Notes: generated by a model from the sequence alone, not told the origin. A stretch of 64,000 nt of DNA from Bog-756 sp963777665 (GCA_963777665.1 CAVZRJ010000006.1:186001-250000); one strand, 5' to 3'. Positions 8,362-17,540 are shown, numbered from the stretch's first letter. A program made the numbers and translations.

Positions 8362-9726
8362 GTGAGGAGTCAGGAGGAGTACGTCCTGCGGACTGTCGAG
8401 GAGCGCGGCATCCGGTTCGTCCAGCTCTGGTTCACCGATGTGCTCGGGACGCCCAAGACGTTCAGCATCACGCCGGCCGAGCTCGAGAACGCGCTCGAAG
8501 AGGGGATGACCTTCGACGGGTCCGCCATCGACGGGTTCAGCCGGGTGCAGGAGTCCGACGTGCTCGCGCGGCCGGACGCCAACACCTTCCAGCTGCTCCC
8601 CTGGCACGGTCACGGTGGGCCCAGTGTGAACGGCGAGATGCCGGCCGCCCAGGTGGCCCGGGTGTTCTGCGACATCGTCGACCTCGACGGGTCCCCCTTC
8701 CAGGGCTGCCCCCGACACGTGCTGCGCCGGACCCTGGAGCGGGCCAGTAGCCGCGGGTTCACCTTCTTCGCCGCCCCGGAGATGGAGTTCTTCTACTTCG
8801 CCGACGGGGACCCGACCCACGCCCCGGCCACCCTCGACACCGGCTCCTACTTCGAGCTCACCGTCGCGGACCGTGCCAGCGACATCCGCCAGCGGACCGT
8901 GCTCACCCTCGAGGAGATGGGGATCCCGGTCGAGCACGCCCAGCACGAGGACGCTCCGAGCCAACACGAGATCGACCTCCGCTACACCGATGCCCTCACC
9001 ATGGCCGACACGGTGATGACCGTGCGCCTGGTGGTCAAGGAGATGGCCCGCGAGCAGGGGGTGTTCGCGAGCTTCATGCCCAAGCCCCTGGCCGGGGTCC
9101 AGGGGTCGGGCATGCACACCCACATGTCGCTCTTCCGGGGCGAGACCAACGCCTTCGTCGATCTCGAACGGCCGGGAGGGCTCTCCGAAGTCGCCGAGCA
9201 GTTCATCGCCGGCCTGCTCCGCCACGCCGGCGAGATCACCGCGGTGACCAACCAGTGGGTCAACTCCTACAAGCGGCTCGTCTCCGGGTACGAAGCCCCG
9301 ATCCACGTCTCCTGGGCCCGCAACAACCGCTCCGCACTGGTCCGGGTCCCGGTGGTCAAGCCCGGGAAGACCGAGTCGACCCGCGTCGAGTACCGCGCGC
9401 CGGACAGTGCCTGCAACCCGTACCTGGCCTTCGCGGTCATCCTGGCCGCCGGCCTGCGGGGCATCGAGGAGGGCTACGAGCTCCCGCCCGAGGCCGACGC
9501 CAACCTCTTCGCCCTCAGCCCCGAGGAGCTCGCCAACAAGGGCATCCTCCACCTTCCGGGCAGCCTCAACGAAGCCCTGGTCCGGATGGAGGAGTCCGAG
9601 CTGTTGGCCGTCACTCTCGGCGACCATGTCTTCGAGTGGTTCATCCGCAACAAGCGCGAGGAGTGGGCCGGCTACAAGGCCCACGTCACCCAGTTCGAAC
9701 TCGATCGCTACCTGCCGCTGCTCTAG
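8362..9726 (+). CDS. glnA: Glutamine synthetase, type I family (GlnA-like)
   Basis: GSI-type enzyme, 454 aa from GTG 8362; the frame continues to ATG 8248, but that leader looks disordered and non-family. Motifs: LWFTDVLGTPKTFSI, MTFDGSAIDGFSR, FFAAPEMEFFYF, FMPKPLAGVQGSGMHTHMSL, VKPGKTESTRVEYRAPDS. At the site of the adenylylated Tyr of GSI-beta it reads DANLFALSPEEL with Phe, so adenylylation control should be absent, as in GSI-alpha or GlnA4-like enzymes. It lies between GSII and the GlnR-like gene. Whether it makes glutamine or a gamma-glutamyl derivative cannot be told from the sequence. Confidence 0.92.
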   Translation: MRSQEEYVLRTVEERGIRFVQLWFTDVLGTPKTFSITPAELENALEEGMTFDGSAIDGFSRVQESDVLARPDANTFQLLPWHGHGGPSVNGEMPAAQVARVFCDIVDLDGSPFQGCPRHVLRRTLERASSRGFTFFAAPEMEFFYFADGDPTHAPATLDTGSYFELTVADRASDIRQRTVLTLEEMGIPVEHAQHEDAPSQHEIDLRYTDALTMADTVMTVRLVVKEMAREQGVFASFMPKPLAGVQGSGMHTHMSLFRGETNAFVDLERPGGLSEVAEQFIAGLLRHAGEITAVTNQWVNSYKRLVSGYEAPIHVSWARNNRSALVRVPVVKPGKTESTRVEYRAPDSACNPYLAFAVILAAGLRGIEEGYELPPEADANLFALSPEELANKGILHLPGSLNEALVRMEESELLAVTLGDHVFEWFIRNKREEWAGYKAHVTQFELDRYLPLL

Positions 9727-9790
9727 CCGCACCCGGCGCAGGTCGAACCACCGGATCAGCCACCGTCTCCGAGAAAGGGGGAGCGACGTC

Positions 9791-10471
9791 ATGGAGCCAC
9801 TGCTGTGCTATCCGAGCGTCCCGCCGACCCTGGTGACCAGCGTCCTCGAGCGGGCCGGCTATCCCTGGCACGCGATCGACCGTCCCGAGTCGGCCGAGGT
9901 CGACGAGCCCGAGGACGGCTGGGGCGGTGCGGTGATCTGCAGCGGCACCGACCCGATGGGCGCCTTCCAGCTCTGCCGGCACCTGCGCAAGCGCGAGGTA
10001 CCCCTGGCCCCCGTGCTGGTGATCGTTCCCTTCGAGCAACTCGGCGAGCTCGAGCTGCGCGAGGACCTGTTCGACGACCTCTGCCTCGAGCCCGTCGTCC
10101 CCGAGGAGCTCGGCGCCCGCCTGGCGCACCTGTTCTGGCGCACCGGTCGCGGTCTGCGCCCCGACCTGCTCGAACACGGCCCCCTGATCCTCAACCTCGA
10201 GACCTACCAGGCGGCAGTCGCCGGCAAGGTCCTCGACCTCACCTACATGGAATACGAGCTGCTCCGGTTCCTCGCCGCACGACCGGGCAAGGTCTTCACC
10301 CGCGAGACCCTCCTCAGCCGGGTCTGGGGCTACGAGTACTACGGCGGGGCCCGCACCGTGGACGTCCACGTGCGCCGGCTGCGCGCCAAGCTCGGCGAGG
10401 AGCACGCCCACCTCATCCAGACGGTGCGCTCGGTCGGCTACCGCTTCGGGCAGACCAGCTGGTCCCCCTGA
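9791..10471 (+). CDS. glnR: GlnR-like orphan winged-helix response regulator
   Basis: 226 aa: an atypical receiver domain (1-120) and an OmpR/PhoB winged helix (about 130-224: LDLTYMEYELLRFLAARPGK, TRETLLSRVWGYEYYGGART, VDVHVRRLRAKLGEE, IQTVRSVGYRF). The receiver lacks a clear phospho-Asp: the beta-3 end reads GGAVICSGTDP. GlnR proteins are likewise phosphorylation-independent global nitrogen regulators (family knowledge). An AGGGGG ribosome site precedes ATG 9791. The position directly after two glutamine synthetase genes and the GlnR-like box at 6943-6969 support nitrogen control. The gene symbol is probable, not proven. Confidence 0.8.
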   Translation: MEPLLCYPSVPPTLVTSVLERAGYPWHAIDRPESAEVDEPEDGWGGAVICSGTDPMGAFQLCRHLRKREVPLAPVLVIVPFEQLGELELREDLFDDLCLEPVVPEELGARLAHLFWRTGRGLRPDLLEHGPLILNLETYQAAVAGKVLDLTYMEYELLRFLAARPGKVFTRETLLSRVWGYEYYGGARTVDVHVRRLRAKLGEEHAHLIQTVRSVGYRFGQTSWSP

Positions 10472-10492
10472 CCGCGCCCTGAGCGTCCGGAC

Positions 10493-10864
10493 TCAGCCGG
10501 GCCCGCGGTGGGCCCAGACCTCGATCTCGACGGCCGCCCCCATGGGTAGCGCCGACACGGCGACCATCGAGCGGGCCGGACGGAGGTCCCCGAACGCAGC
10601 CACGTAGGCCTCGTTGACGGCAGCGAACACGGTCGGGTCGGTGGTGAACACGGTGGTCTTGACCACGTCGGCCAGCGAGGCTCCCTCGCCGGAAAGCAGT
10701 GCGGCCGCATTGGCGACGGCCTGGGCCAGCTGTGGCCCGGGGCCGCCCTCCGCCAGAGCGGGCGGGGCCCCGTCGGCGGCAGGGCACAGACCGAGCTGCC
10801 CGGAACAGACGAGCCATGCGCCGGCCCGGACGATGGGGGTGTACGGACCGACGGGCGTGCTCAT
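10493..10864 (-). CDS. ridA: RidA family (YjgF/YER057c) deaminase
   Basis: Reactive enamine/imine deaminase, 123 aa. Family features: N-terminal VGPYTPIVRAGAWLVCSGQLGL, SLADVVKTTVFTTDPTVFAAVNEAYVAAFGD, and the end LPMGAAVEIEVWA. The usual Arg of the active site (family PARSxV) is present as RPARSMVAV. The start ATG 10864 is preceded by GAGGAG. It is convergent with the GlnR-like gene; a weak CTGAG/CTCAG hairpin (10479-10496) lies between the stops. Confidence 0.88.
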   Translation of the reverse strand: MSTPVGPYTPIVRAGAWLVCSGQLGLCPAADGAPPALAEGGPGPQLAQAVANAAALLSGEGASLADVVKTTVFTTDPTVFAAVNEAYVAAFGDLRPARSMVAVSALPMGAAVEIEVWAHRGPG

Positions 10865-10976
10865 GGGGGCTCCTCGCGGCGACCGATGGGTGATCGGCCA
10901 GCCTACGCGGACGGTCGCGGGAACGGCGCCGCCCGACCCCGAGTCAGTGGCGGCCGCTCCCCGCCCGTCGGTCCGT

Positions 10977-12587
10977 TCAGGTGCGGACCGCACCGCCCCG
11001 TTGGGTGGGCCATGACCGGGGCAGCCCGTCGGCCAACCAGCGCGCCGCGGCGACCGCCGCGAACACCGCGTCGGACGCCGGGACCGGCGTCCCGGAGCGG
11101 TCGCCACCGATGGTCACGGTGACCGGGGGCATCGCCCAGGCCGGGAGGATCCCGAAGGAGCGCATGGTGAGGTCCGACACCGCCCCCGTCGCGTCGACGG
11201 CGATCCCCTCGGAGCGCACCCAGCTGACCGCCTGGTGTGCGGCACCGAGCGCGTACGAGCGGAGCACCGTCTCGTCGAGGATGTCCCCGGCGTCGACCTC
11301 GATCACCAGGTCCCCGTCGGTTCCGCACCGGACCACCGCCCGTCCGCCCGACGGGGCGACCACCTCCACCGGCACGTCTGCGACCGGGGTGCCCGGTCCG
11401 GCGTCTGCGAAGCCGGCCGCGACCGCCAGCACGGCAGCCTCGGCCCAGACCGCCGCCCGCAGATCGGACGAGACCGCCGGGCCAGCGATCGGCACCTGCT
11501 CGAGGGTCATGCCCGGAGCGACCGCGGCCACCCGACCGACCAGCTCGTCCCACTCGGCGGCGAGCCCTGCACCCGTCACGCCGACCCGCAGTACCCCGCT
11601 GCCGCCGCGGGTGACACCCCCCGCGATCGGTGGGCGCTTCGGCGCCAACCGGACCACGTCCTCACGCGACCAGAGCACCCGCACGGTGCGCCCGTACTCG
11701 TCGGCCAGGCGGCGTGCGTCCGCACCGACCGGCGAGTGGAGCTTGCCCCCGAAGGCCCCGCCGTTCCCGTAGGGGGAAGCCGGTTGACCGCCCGGGGCGC
11801 ACCACGAGACATCGGGTTCGACATATGCCGGTTCGACCCACGTCGTCACGAGGGTGAGGATCCACTCCCCCGGCGGCACCTCCACCGGATGACGCAGGGG
11901 CTTCGTCGAGCTGCGGCCCTGCAACTTTCCGGCCAAAGCCCGTGCCGCGCGGGGTGTCTCGCCGGTCACGTAACCGCCCCGGCCGTCGGGAACCGCCACC
12001 AGCGCGTCCGCCGGGCAACCGTCGTCGGCGAATCCTGCGTCGCCCAGCACGACCCCGGGGCCGACCCTCTGGGGCACCCCGCCCTCGAGCGCGGCCCGCT
12101 CCGCGGCTGCCCCGAGGTCACGCGAGGGGTCGGCGTGCGGTTCAGGCCTGCCGCCGAGGACCGTGCGGGCGGCGGCTTCGATGCTGTGCCATCCGGTGCA
12201 GCGGCAGAGATGGGCGAGGAGGGCCCGGTCGACCTGCTCGTCGGTGACCGGACCGGCGAGTGCAGCCAGACGCATCACGATGCCGGGAGTGCAGAACCCG
12301 CACTGGCTGCCGCCGGTCTCGACCAGCGCGTCGGCCCAGAGCGTCCGCAACGCCGGAGGCAGGCCCTCGAGGGTGGTCACGCTCCGCCCGTCGAGGCGAC
12401 GGACCGGGGTCACGCACGAGACCCGCGGGGCGCCGTCCACCCACACCGTGCAGCAGCCGCACTGGCCCTGGGGGCTGCAGCCGTCCTTGACCGATCGCAG
12501 CGAGAGGTGCTCGCGCAGGACGTCCAGCAGGGTGGCGTCGTCGTCGGCGACCTCGACGTCGGCGCCGTTGACGCGGAGCCGGGTCAG
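10977..12587 (-). CDS. Fused [2Fe-2S] ferredoxin / molybdopterin-binding-domain protein (xanthine dehydrogenase-like)
   Basis: 536 aa. Residues 1-140 are a complete XdhC/CoxS-type small subunit: plant-type [2Fe-2S] site CSPQGQCGCC near residue 37, and the second site CGFCTPG plus CRCTG. It then passes into sequence resembling pieces of the molybdenum large subunit (YGNGGAFGGKLHSPVGADAR, RTVRVLWSREDVVRLAPKRP), much shorter than the usual 700+ residues and without a separate FAD subunit. The start is unusual: the frame opens after a TGA at about 12597, and the only start-like codon ahead of the first cysteines is CTG 12587. A GTG at 12446 would cut off the first cluster. The ErpA-like Fe-S carrier gene lies 27 bases upstream, so co-expression is likely. 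Substrate unknown. Confidence 0.75.
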   Translation of the reverse strand: MTRLRVNGADVEVADDDATLLDVLREHLSLRSVKDGCSPQGQCGCCTVWVDGAPRVSCVTPVRRLDGRSVTTLEGLPPALRTLWADALVETGGSQCGFCTPGIVMRLAALAGPVTDEQVDRALLAHLCRCTGWHSIEAAARTVLGGRPEPHADPSRDLGAAAERAALEGGVPQRVGPGVVLGDAGFADDGCPADALVAVPDGRGGYVTGETPRAARALAGKLQGRSSTKPLRHPVEVPPGEWILTLVTTWVEPAYVEPDVSWCAPGGQPASPYGNGGAFGGKLHSPVGADARRLADEYGRTVRVLWSREDVVRLAPKRPPIAGGVTRGGSGVLRVGVTGAGLAAEWDELVGRVAAVAPGMTLEQVPIAGPAVSSDLRAAVWAEAAVLAVAAGFADAGPGTPVADVPVEVVAPSGGRAVVRCGTDGDLVIEVDAGDILDETVLRSYALGAAHQAVSWVRSEGIAVDATGAVSDLTMRSFGILPAWAMPPVTVTIGGDRSGTPVPASDAVFAAVAAARWLADGLPRSWPTQRGGAVRT

Positions 12588-12614
12588 GGGATCAGCGGCT
12601 CAGCCGATGGAGGC

Positions 12615-12980
12615 TCAGCTGAAGGAGGAGCCGCACCCGCAGGTGCGGGTCGCGTTCGGGTTGGTGACGTGGAAGCCGGCGCCCTGCAGACCGTCGCTGT
12701 AGTCCAGGGTCGAGCCCCGGAGCAGGTCGGCGCTCGTCGCATCCACAACGACCTGGACCCCGCTGAACTCACGGACCACGTCGTCCTCGGCCACGTCGGC
12801 GTCGAAGAACATCTCGTAGCTGAAGCCGGAGCACCCGCCGGGGCGCACCGCCACGCGGAGTGCCAGCCCCTCGGTGTCCTCCTCGGAGAGGAGCTCGCCC
12901 ACCTTGGCGGCGGCGACGTCGGTCAGGGTGACCGGGTTGGGCTTCCGTCCGATGCTGACGGTCTGCATGGTCGAGCTCAT
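12615..12980 (-). CDS. erpA: A-type iron-sulfur carrier (ErpA/HesB/IscA family)
   Basis: 121 aa carrier that delivers Fe-S clusters to apoproteins. The three conserved cysteines are present: one in RPGGCSGFSYEM and two in TRTCGCGSSF at the C-terminus. The fold signature VTLTDVAAAKVGELL and GFHVTNPNAT are typical. ATG 12980 has AGGAGG upstream. It lies upstream of the [2Fe-2S] fusion gene on the same strand and divergent from the Mrp-type Fe-S carrier gene, so this is a small Fe-S assembly locus. Confidence 0.92.
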   Translation of the reverse strand: MSSTMQTVSIGRKPNPVTLTDVAAAKVGELLSEEDTEGLALRVAVRPGGCSGFSYEMFFDADVAEDDVVREFSGVQVVVDATSADLLRGSTLDYSDGLQGAGFHVTNPNATRTCGCGSSFS

Positions 12981-13140
12981 GGGGTCATCCTCCTGGGTCA
13001 CCGGACGATTGCCGTCCGGGGCCGTGCACCGCTCCAGCGTACCCGTGGAGGTGCGGCCGCGGAACGCGATCGACCGTGACGGCCACTCTCTGCTCGGCGC
13101 AGGGGCCGGCCGGAGGGGAACTCCCGGTAGAATTGCCGAG

Positions 13141-14340
13141 GTGACCAGGCCCGACACTTCCCCTGCCGAGGTCGCCCCTCCCTCTGTGGAGGCGGTCCGG
13201 GCCGCGTTGCGCAGTGTGATCGACCCCGAGCTCGGGGCCGACATCGTCGAGCTGGGCATGGTCACCGCCGTGCGCACGGACGGCGGTGCTGTCGACGTCG
13301 AGGTGGCACTCACCGTCGCCGGCTGCCCGCTCCGGGCCCAGATCCAGCGGGACGTCGAGACCCACGTGGGGTCGCTCCCCGGGGTCGAGCGGGTCACGGT
13401 GACCACCGGGGTCATGGATGCCGCCCAGAAGCGGGAGGTCATGGCCAGGGCGCGGCTCCATGCCCGCGAGGAGGCGCCGCACACCGACATTCCCGACACC
13501 GCCCGGATCATCGCGATCGCCTCCGGCAAGGGTGGCGTGGGCAAGAGCTCGGTGACCGTGAACCTGGCGGTCGCCCTGGCTCGCCGCGGCCTCACCGTCG
13601 GGGTGCTCGACGCCGACATCTGGGGCTTCAGCGTGCCCCGGCTCCTCGGGATGCAGGGCGACGTGGAGGCCCGGGACAAGAAGATGGTCCCCCTCGAGCG
13701 CCGGGTCGGGGACGGCCTGCTCCGGGTGCTCTCGATGGGGTTCCTCGCCGACGAGGACAACGCCATCATGTGGCGGGGTCTCATCCTCAACCGGGCCGTC
13801 CAGCAGTTCCTCGAAGACGTCCACTGGGGAAGCCTCGACTACCTGCTCATCGACATGCCGCCAGGCACCGGGGACATCCAGATGGGGCTGGCCCGGATGC
13901 TGCCGCGCACCGAGGTGCTGGTGGTCACGACCCCGCCTCTGGCCGCCCAGAAGGTGGCTGCCCGTACGGCCGACATGGCCCGCAAGGGCTATCTGCGGGT
14001 GACCGGAGTGATCGAGAACATGAGCGACTTCACCTGCGAGCACGGCGAGTCGTACGCGCTGTTCGGCTCGGGTGGCGGAGCCCGCCTGGCCGCCGACGTC
14101 GGGGTGCCCCTGCTCGGCCAGGTGCCCCTCCACCCATCGGTGTCTGCCGGTGGTGACGCCGGAACCCCGGTCGCCCTCGACGACGACCAGCCCCTGGCCG
14201 CCGAGTTCGCCCGCATGGCCGATGTGCTGGTCACGACCGCCGCACCGGTGGTCTCGATGGAGGGGTGCAGCGCCCGGGTGCTCGAACGGGTGGAGGCTGC
14301 CCTCGCCGCCGGGGACGCAGCCGCGTCCGCGGCCGACTGA
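13141..14340 (+). CDS. mrp: Mrp/ApbC family P-loop Fe-S carrier ATPase
   Basis: 399 aa from GTG 13141. Residues 15-95 are a MIP18/DUF59 domain (VRAALRSVIDPELGADIVELGMV); residues 115-385 are the ParA/MinD-like ATPase with the deviant Walker A ASGKGGVGKSSVTVNLA, Walker B LLIDMPPGTGD, and switch DADIWGFSVPRLLG. The cluster-ligating CxxC of canonical Mrp is reduced to one Cys in MSDFTCEHGES, a variation also seen in other actinobacteria. It is divergent from the ErpA-like gene, consistent with Fe-S cluster biogenesis. Confidence 0.93.
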   Translation: MTRPDTSPAEVAPPSVEAVRAALRSVIDPELGADIVELGMVTAVRTDGGAVDVEVALTVAGCPLRAQIQRDVETHVGSLPGVERVTVTTGVMDAAQKREVMARARLHAREEAPHTDIPDTARIIAIASGKGGVGKSSVTVNLAVALARRGLTVGVLDADIWGFSVPRLLGMQGDVEARDKKMVPLERRVGDGLLRVLSMGFLADEDNAIMWRGLILNRAVQQFLEDVHWGSLDYLLIDMPPGTGDIQMGLARMLPRTEVLVVTTPPLAAQKVAARTADMARKGYLRVTGVIENMSDFTCEHGESYALFGSGGGARLAADVGVPLLGQVPLHPSVSAGGDAGTPVALDDDQPLAAEFARMADVLVTTAAPVVSMEGCSARVLERVEAALAAGDAAASAAD

Positions 14341-14364
14341 GCTCACCGGGCGTCGGAGGCTCAG
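14337..14364. terminator. Bidirectional hairpin between convergent mrp and NUDIX genes
   Basis: Stem CTGAGC (14337-14342) pairs with GCTCAG (14359-14364) and spans both stop codons. No T-tract follows, as is usual in very GC-rich genomes. Assignment as a terminator rests on position and symmetry only. Confidence 0.4.
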
Positions 14365-15278
14365 GGCAGACCCCCGGCACCCGCCTTCGGGCCCCACCGA
14401 TCGCGCACGAATGCGGCCAGCTCCGGCGGGACCGGCTGGTCGGAAGCCATGCGGGCCTCGAGGGCCTGGTCGTACCCATCGTCGCCAGGGCGGAGGATGA
14501 GCAGGCGGCCGTCCTCCACGAGCACGACGGGCAGGATCGTGGGCACGCTCGTCACCGCGCGTGCCCAGGCCATGACCCCGTCCGTCGAGACGTGACGGGC
14601 CAGGCTCGAGAGGTTCGAGACGGTCGGGGGCAACAGCTCGAACTCACCGGCCTCGAACCGGGCCAGCGCGTCGTCGGGGCGGATCCAGATGCTCGCGATG
14701 GTCTCCCCGTCGTCGTGGCTGGCCACCTGGCCGGGCGGCGCGGTGGTCACGAAGAACCGGGTGTCGTAGCGGCGGGGCGCGAGCTCCGGAGTGATCCAGT
14801 GGCTCACGTAGTGGACCGTGTCGGTCACGAGGACCAGCCCCTCTGCGCGGCACACGTCGATCAGGCCGGTGCGCCCCTCGTTGATCCCGAGGCGGTAGGC
14901 CTCGAATCGGCGGGCCGTCTCCGGGTCCGAGGTGTCGAGTAACCCGGTCCCACCCGACCCGTCGCGAGCTTCGGCCACCAGCACGCCGGACTCCTCGAAG
15001 CACTCGCGTAGGGCGGCGACCCAGAAGGCCAGCCCCCCGGACTCCACGCCCAAGATGGCACTGGCTTCGACGTCGGTCAGCCCTCGGCAGAATTCGCTGG
15101 CAGCGGTGCCGAGGTCCTCGGGGTCGACCGACCCGCCGGGGAAGACGTAGGCGCCGGCCACGAACTCGGAGGCCAGGTTGCGGCGCAGCATGCAGACCTC
15201 GATGGCCGGTCCCCCCGCCTCGTCCACCGCATCACGGACGAGCATCACCGTGGCGGCGTCGCGCAGGGTCACGGTCAC
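14361..15278 (-). CDS. NUDIX hydrolase
   Basis: 305 aa hydrolase of nucleoside-diphosphate-linked compounds. The NUDIX box is visible as a Gly/Glu segment ending ALRECFEESGVLVAEA (RExxEExG core), preceded by YVFPGGSVDPEDLG. The long insertion and the length match the NUDT19/RP2-like group found next to acyl-CoA genes in actinobacteria, where CoA esters are proposed substrates (family knowledge). Convergent with mrp. Substrate not determinable. Confidence 0.85.
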   Translation of the reverse strand: MTVTLRDAATVMLVRDAVDEAGGPAIEVCMLRRNLASEFVAGAYVFPGGSVDPEDLGTAASEFCRGLTDVEASAILGVESGGLAFWVAALRECFEESGVLVAEARDGSGGTGLLDTSDPETARRFEAYRLGINEGRTGLIDVCRAEGLVLVTDTVHYVSHWITPELAPRRYDTRFFVTTAPPGQVASHDDGETIASIWIRPDDALARFEAGEFELLPPTVSNLSSLARHVSTDGVMAWARAVTSVPTILPVVLVEDGRLLILRPGDDGYDQALEARMASDQPVPPELAAFVRDRWGPKAGAGGLP

Positions 15279-15340
15279 CGGCTCAGGCTACCGTCCCGGT
15301 CGCGGGTCGCCGGGGGTCCGGCGGACCGTCCCCTGGCGGT

Positions 15341-16243
15341 TCAGCTGGCGGCGTTGGGCCGGGCCGATGCGGGCCGCGCGTCGACGAGAGCGCTGATGGC
15401 CAGCTCCCCGAAGGCCGCTGGATCGGCGATGAGCCAGGCGTGGGGGCCCTCGAGCACCACACCCTCCACTCCCGCTGCATGGCGCAGCTCGTCGAAGGCC
15501 GATCGGGGTACCAGCCCGTCGCGATCGGACCAGGCGACCAAGACCGGGATCCCGAGCCCAGCGATGGTCCGGACCTCCTGGACCAGGTCGGCGCGGCGGA
15601 TGAACTCGCCGGTGCGGAGCATCCCGAGCGGATTGCGCACCAGGTTGGGGACGAAGTCCTCGAGCAGGGTCGGCAGGAGGCGGAGCAGCCGTGGCGAGGC
15701 CAGGATGTCGCCGCCGAAGTGGCGGGTCCAGTCCCAGAACGGGCGCTGCATCATCGTCCGGACCTCGTTGGGGAAGAGGGCCCAGGTCGGACTGCCGATC
15801 GGGTTGGCCAACAGGAGCGAGGAGACCCGATCCGGCCGGTGGTGCACGAAGGCGGTCGCCACCCCACCTCCGAAGGAGTGGCCGGCCGCCAGGGCGACGT
15901 GGTCGACACCCACCCCGTCGAGGAACCGCCCGACCCAGCTCCCGTACCCGTCGAAGGTCCGCTGCTCCGCCTCGAGCTCGCGGGTGCCGCCGAACCCGGG
16001 CAGGGCGGGTGCGTAGACCCGGCAGCCTGCGGCGGCCATCGCTTCGATCGGACCGAGGTATGCGTTGGGCCGCAGACCCCAGCCGTGCAGGAAGAGCGCG
16101 GGCGGGCCGGATCCGACGGCTACGTAGCGGACCCGATGGCCGTCAACGGCGACCCACCGCCAGGTCGGGGAGGTCGGGTGCGGACCGAAGGTGTCCCTCC
16201 CGGAGGCCAGTGGGCCGTCCGAGGGCGATGCATATGCCGACAT
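15341..16243 (-). CDS. Alpha/beta-fold hydrolase
   Basis: 300 aa. The oxyanion region is LFLHGWGLRPNAYLGP, the nucleophile elbow is GHSFGGGVATAF (Ser about 121), the acid is the Asp in VLVAWSDRDGLVP, and the catalytic His is in LEGPHAWLIADP. It has a cap domain typical of lipase or haloperoxidase-like enzymes. No signal peptide. It is divergent from the DUF929 gene, whose start lies 125 bases away. Substrate unknown. Confidence 0.85.
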   Translation of the reverse strand: MSAYASPSDGPLASGRDTFGPHPTSPTWRWVAVDGHRVRYVAVGSGPPALFLHGWGLRPNAYLGPIEAMAAAGCRVYAPALPGFGGTRELEAEQRTFDGYGSWVGRFLDGVGVDHVALAAGHSFGGGVATAFVHHRPDRVSSLLLANPIGSPTWALFPNEVRTMMQRPFWDWTRHFGGDILASPRLLRLLPTLLEDFVPNLVRNPLGMLRTGEFIRRADLVQEVRTIAGLGIPVLVAWSDRDGLVPRSAFDELRHAAGVEGVVLEGPHAWLIADPAAFGELAISALVDARPASARPNAAS

Positions 16244-16367
16244 GGCCGATCACTCTAGGTCCGCCCCGGTGCTGTCGACCGCATCCTGCAGCGCCCCGAT
16301 CGCAAGGCCGCAGGCGGACCAGTTACGCTCGTGTCGGAGAACTCCACGGATCGGGGACAGCGGAACG

Positions 16368-17492
16368 ATGGCCGACACCACAAAGAAGCCGGGCGCCGGC
16401 GGCAACACGCCCAAGGGCGGGAACACGCCCAAGGGCGGGAACACGCCCAAGCCGCCAGCCACCAACGGTGCTGGTCAGAGCGCCAAGGACAAGAGCCGTG
16501 CCCAGAGCCGACCGGTCACGGCCAAGGCCCCGTCTGGAAAGGGTGGGACCGCCACCAGGAAGGGCGGGAACGCACCACGGCCGGGGGGCAAAGCCGGGCC
16601 CGCAACAGCGGCGGCCCCGAGGGCAAACCGCACGGCCCTCCTCACCTGGGGAGCGGTCGGCCTGGTCGTCGTCATCGTCGCCGTCCTGGTCATCGTCAAG
16701 GTGACCGGCAGCTCGACCGACACCTCCTTCACTCCGGTGACTCCCGCCCCGGCATCGGTGGTCCACGACGTGACCAACATCCCGCTGTCCGTGTACAACA
16801 CGGTGGGGGTGACCTCGTCGACGTTGGCCGTTTCCCAACCGAAGATCCTCTCCAACCAGCCTCCCATGGTCCTCAACGGCAAGAGCCCAGGCATGCTCTA
16901 TTACGGCGCCGAGTACTGCCCCTACTGCGCTGCGCAGCGCTGGGCGATGGCCGCCGCACTCTCGCGGTTCGGGACCTGGTCCGGTCTCCAGATCACCGCG
17001 TCGTCCCACACCGACTACGCCCCTGCCACCCACACGTTCAGCTTCAACGGCGCGACCCTGACCAGCCCCTACATCACCTTCACGGGAATCGAGCAGTACA
17101 CGAACGTGCCCACGACCTCGGGCCCCAACCCCTACACCATTCTGCAGAACCCGACGAAGGCCGAAGCGGCCATCCTCAGCAAGTACAGCTCGTCGCAGTT
17201 CCTGCCCAACACCAGCCAGAGCGGGGGGATCTCCTTCCCGTTCGTGGACGTCGACAACAAGGCCCTGTTCTCGGGTGCCAGCTACGACCCGATCGCCCTC
17301 GCGGGGCTCAGCTGGACCGACATCGCGGGCAACCTCTCGGACCCGACCAACCCGGTGACGCAGGCGATCGTGGCCACCGCGAATTACATGAGCGCCACCA
17401 TCTGCGCGAGCACCAAGGGCCAGCCCGGCGACGTGTGCACGAGCTCCGGCGTCAAGACCGCGGCCAAGGCGCTCGGAATCAACGCCGGCTGA
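16368..17492 (+). CDS. DUF929 thioredoxin-fold membrane protein with CxxC
   Basis: 374 aa. A Lys/Gly/Pro-rich cytoplasmic tail of about 85 residues contains three copies of GGNTPK; then comes one membrane helix (LLTWGAVGLVVVIVAVLVIV) and a large extracytoplasmic domain. The domain has the redox motif YCPYCAAQRWA (C-P-Y-C) and the DUF929 signatures ITASSHTDYAPATHTFSF, SFPFVDVDNKALFSGASYDP and SATICASTKGQP. It is likely a disulfide oxidoreductase acting outside the membrane. A VKOR gene follows after 48 bases and a second DUF929 gene after that; the three probably form one extracytoplasmic thiol-oxidation unit (inference). Confidence 0.82.
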   Translation: MADTTKKPGAGGNTPKGGNTPKGGNTPKPPATNGAGQSAKDKSRAQSRPVTAKAPSGKGGTATRKGGNAPRPGGKAGPATAAAPRANRTALLTWGAVGLVVVIVAVLVIVKVTGSSTDTSFTPVTPAPASVVHDVTNIPLSVYNTVGVTSSTLAVSQPKILSNQPPMVLNGKSPGMLYYGAEYCPYCAAQRWAMAAALSRFGTWSGLQITASSHTDYAPATHTFSFNGATLTSPYITFTGIEQYTNVPTTSGPNPYTILQNPTKAEAAILSKYSSSQFLPNTSQSGGISFPFVDVDNKALFSGASYDPIALAGLSWTDIAGNLSDPTNPVTQAIVATANYMSATICASTKGQPGDVCTSSGVKTAAKALGINAG

Positions 17493-17540
17493 GCCGCTGC
17501 CCGCCGATCAACCACCACCCGACGACAACCACCCACGACG

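Noticed and set aside
11235..13079. 614-codon plus-strand frame opposite the [2Fe-2S] fusion and ErpA genes
   Set aside because: The opposite strand has cysteine motifs of two known families; this frame has none.
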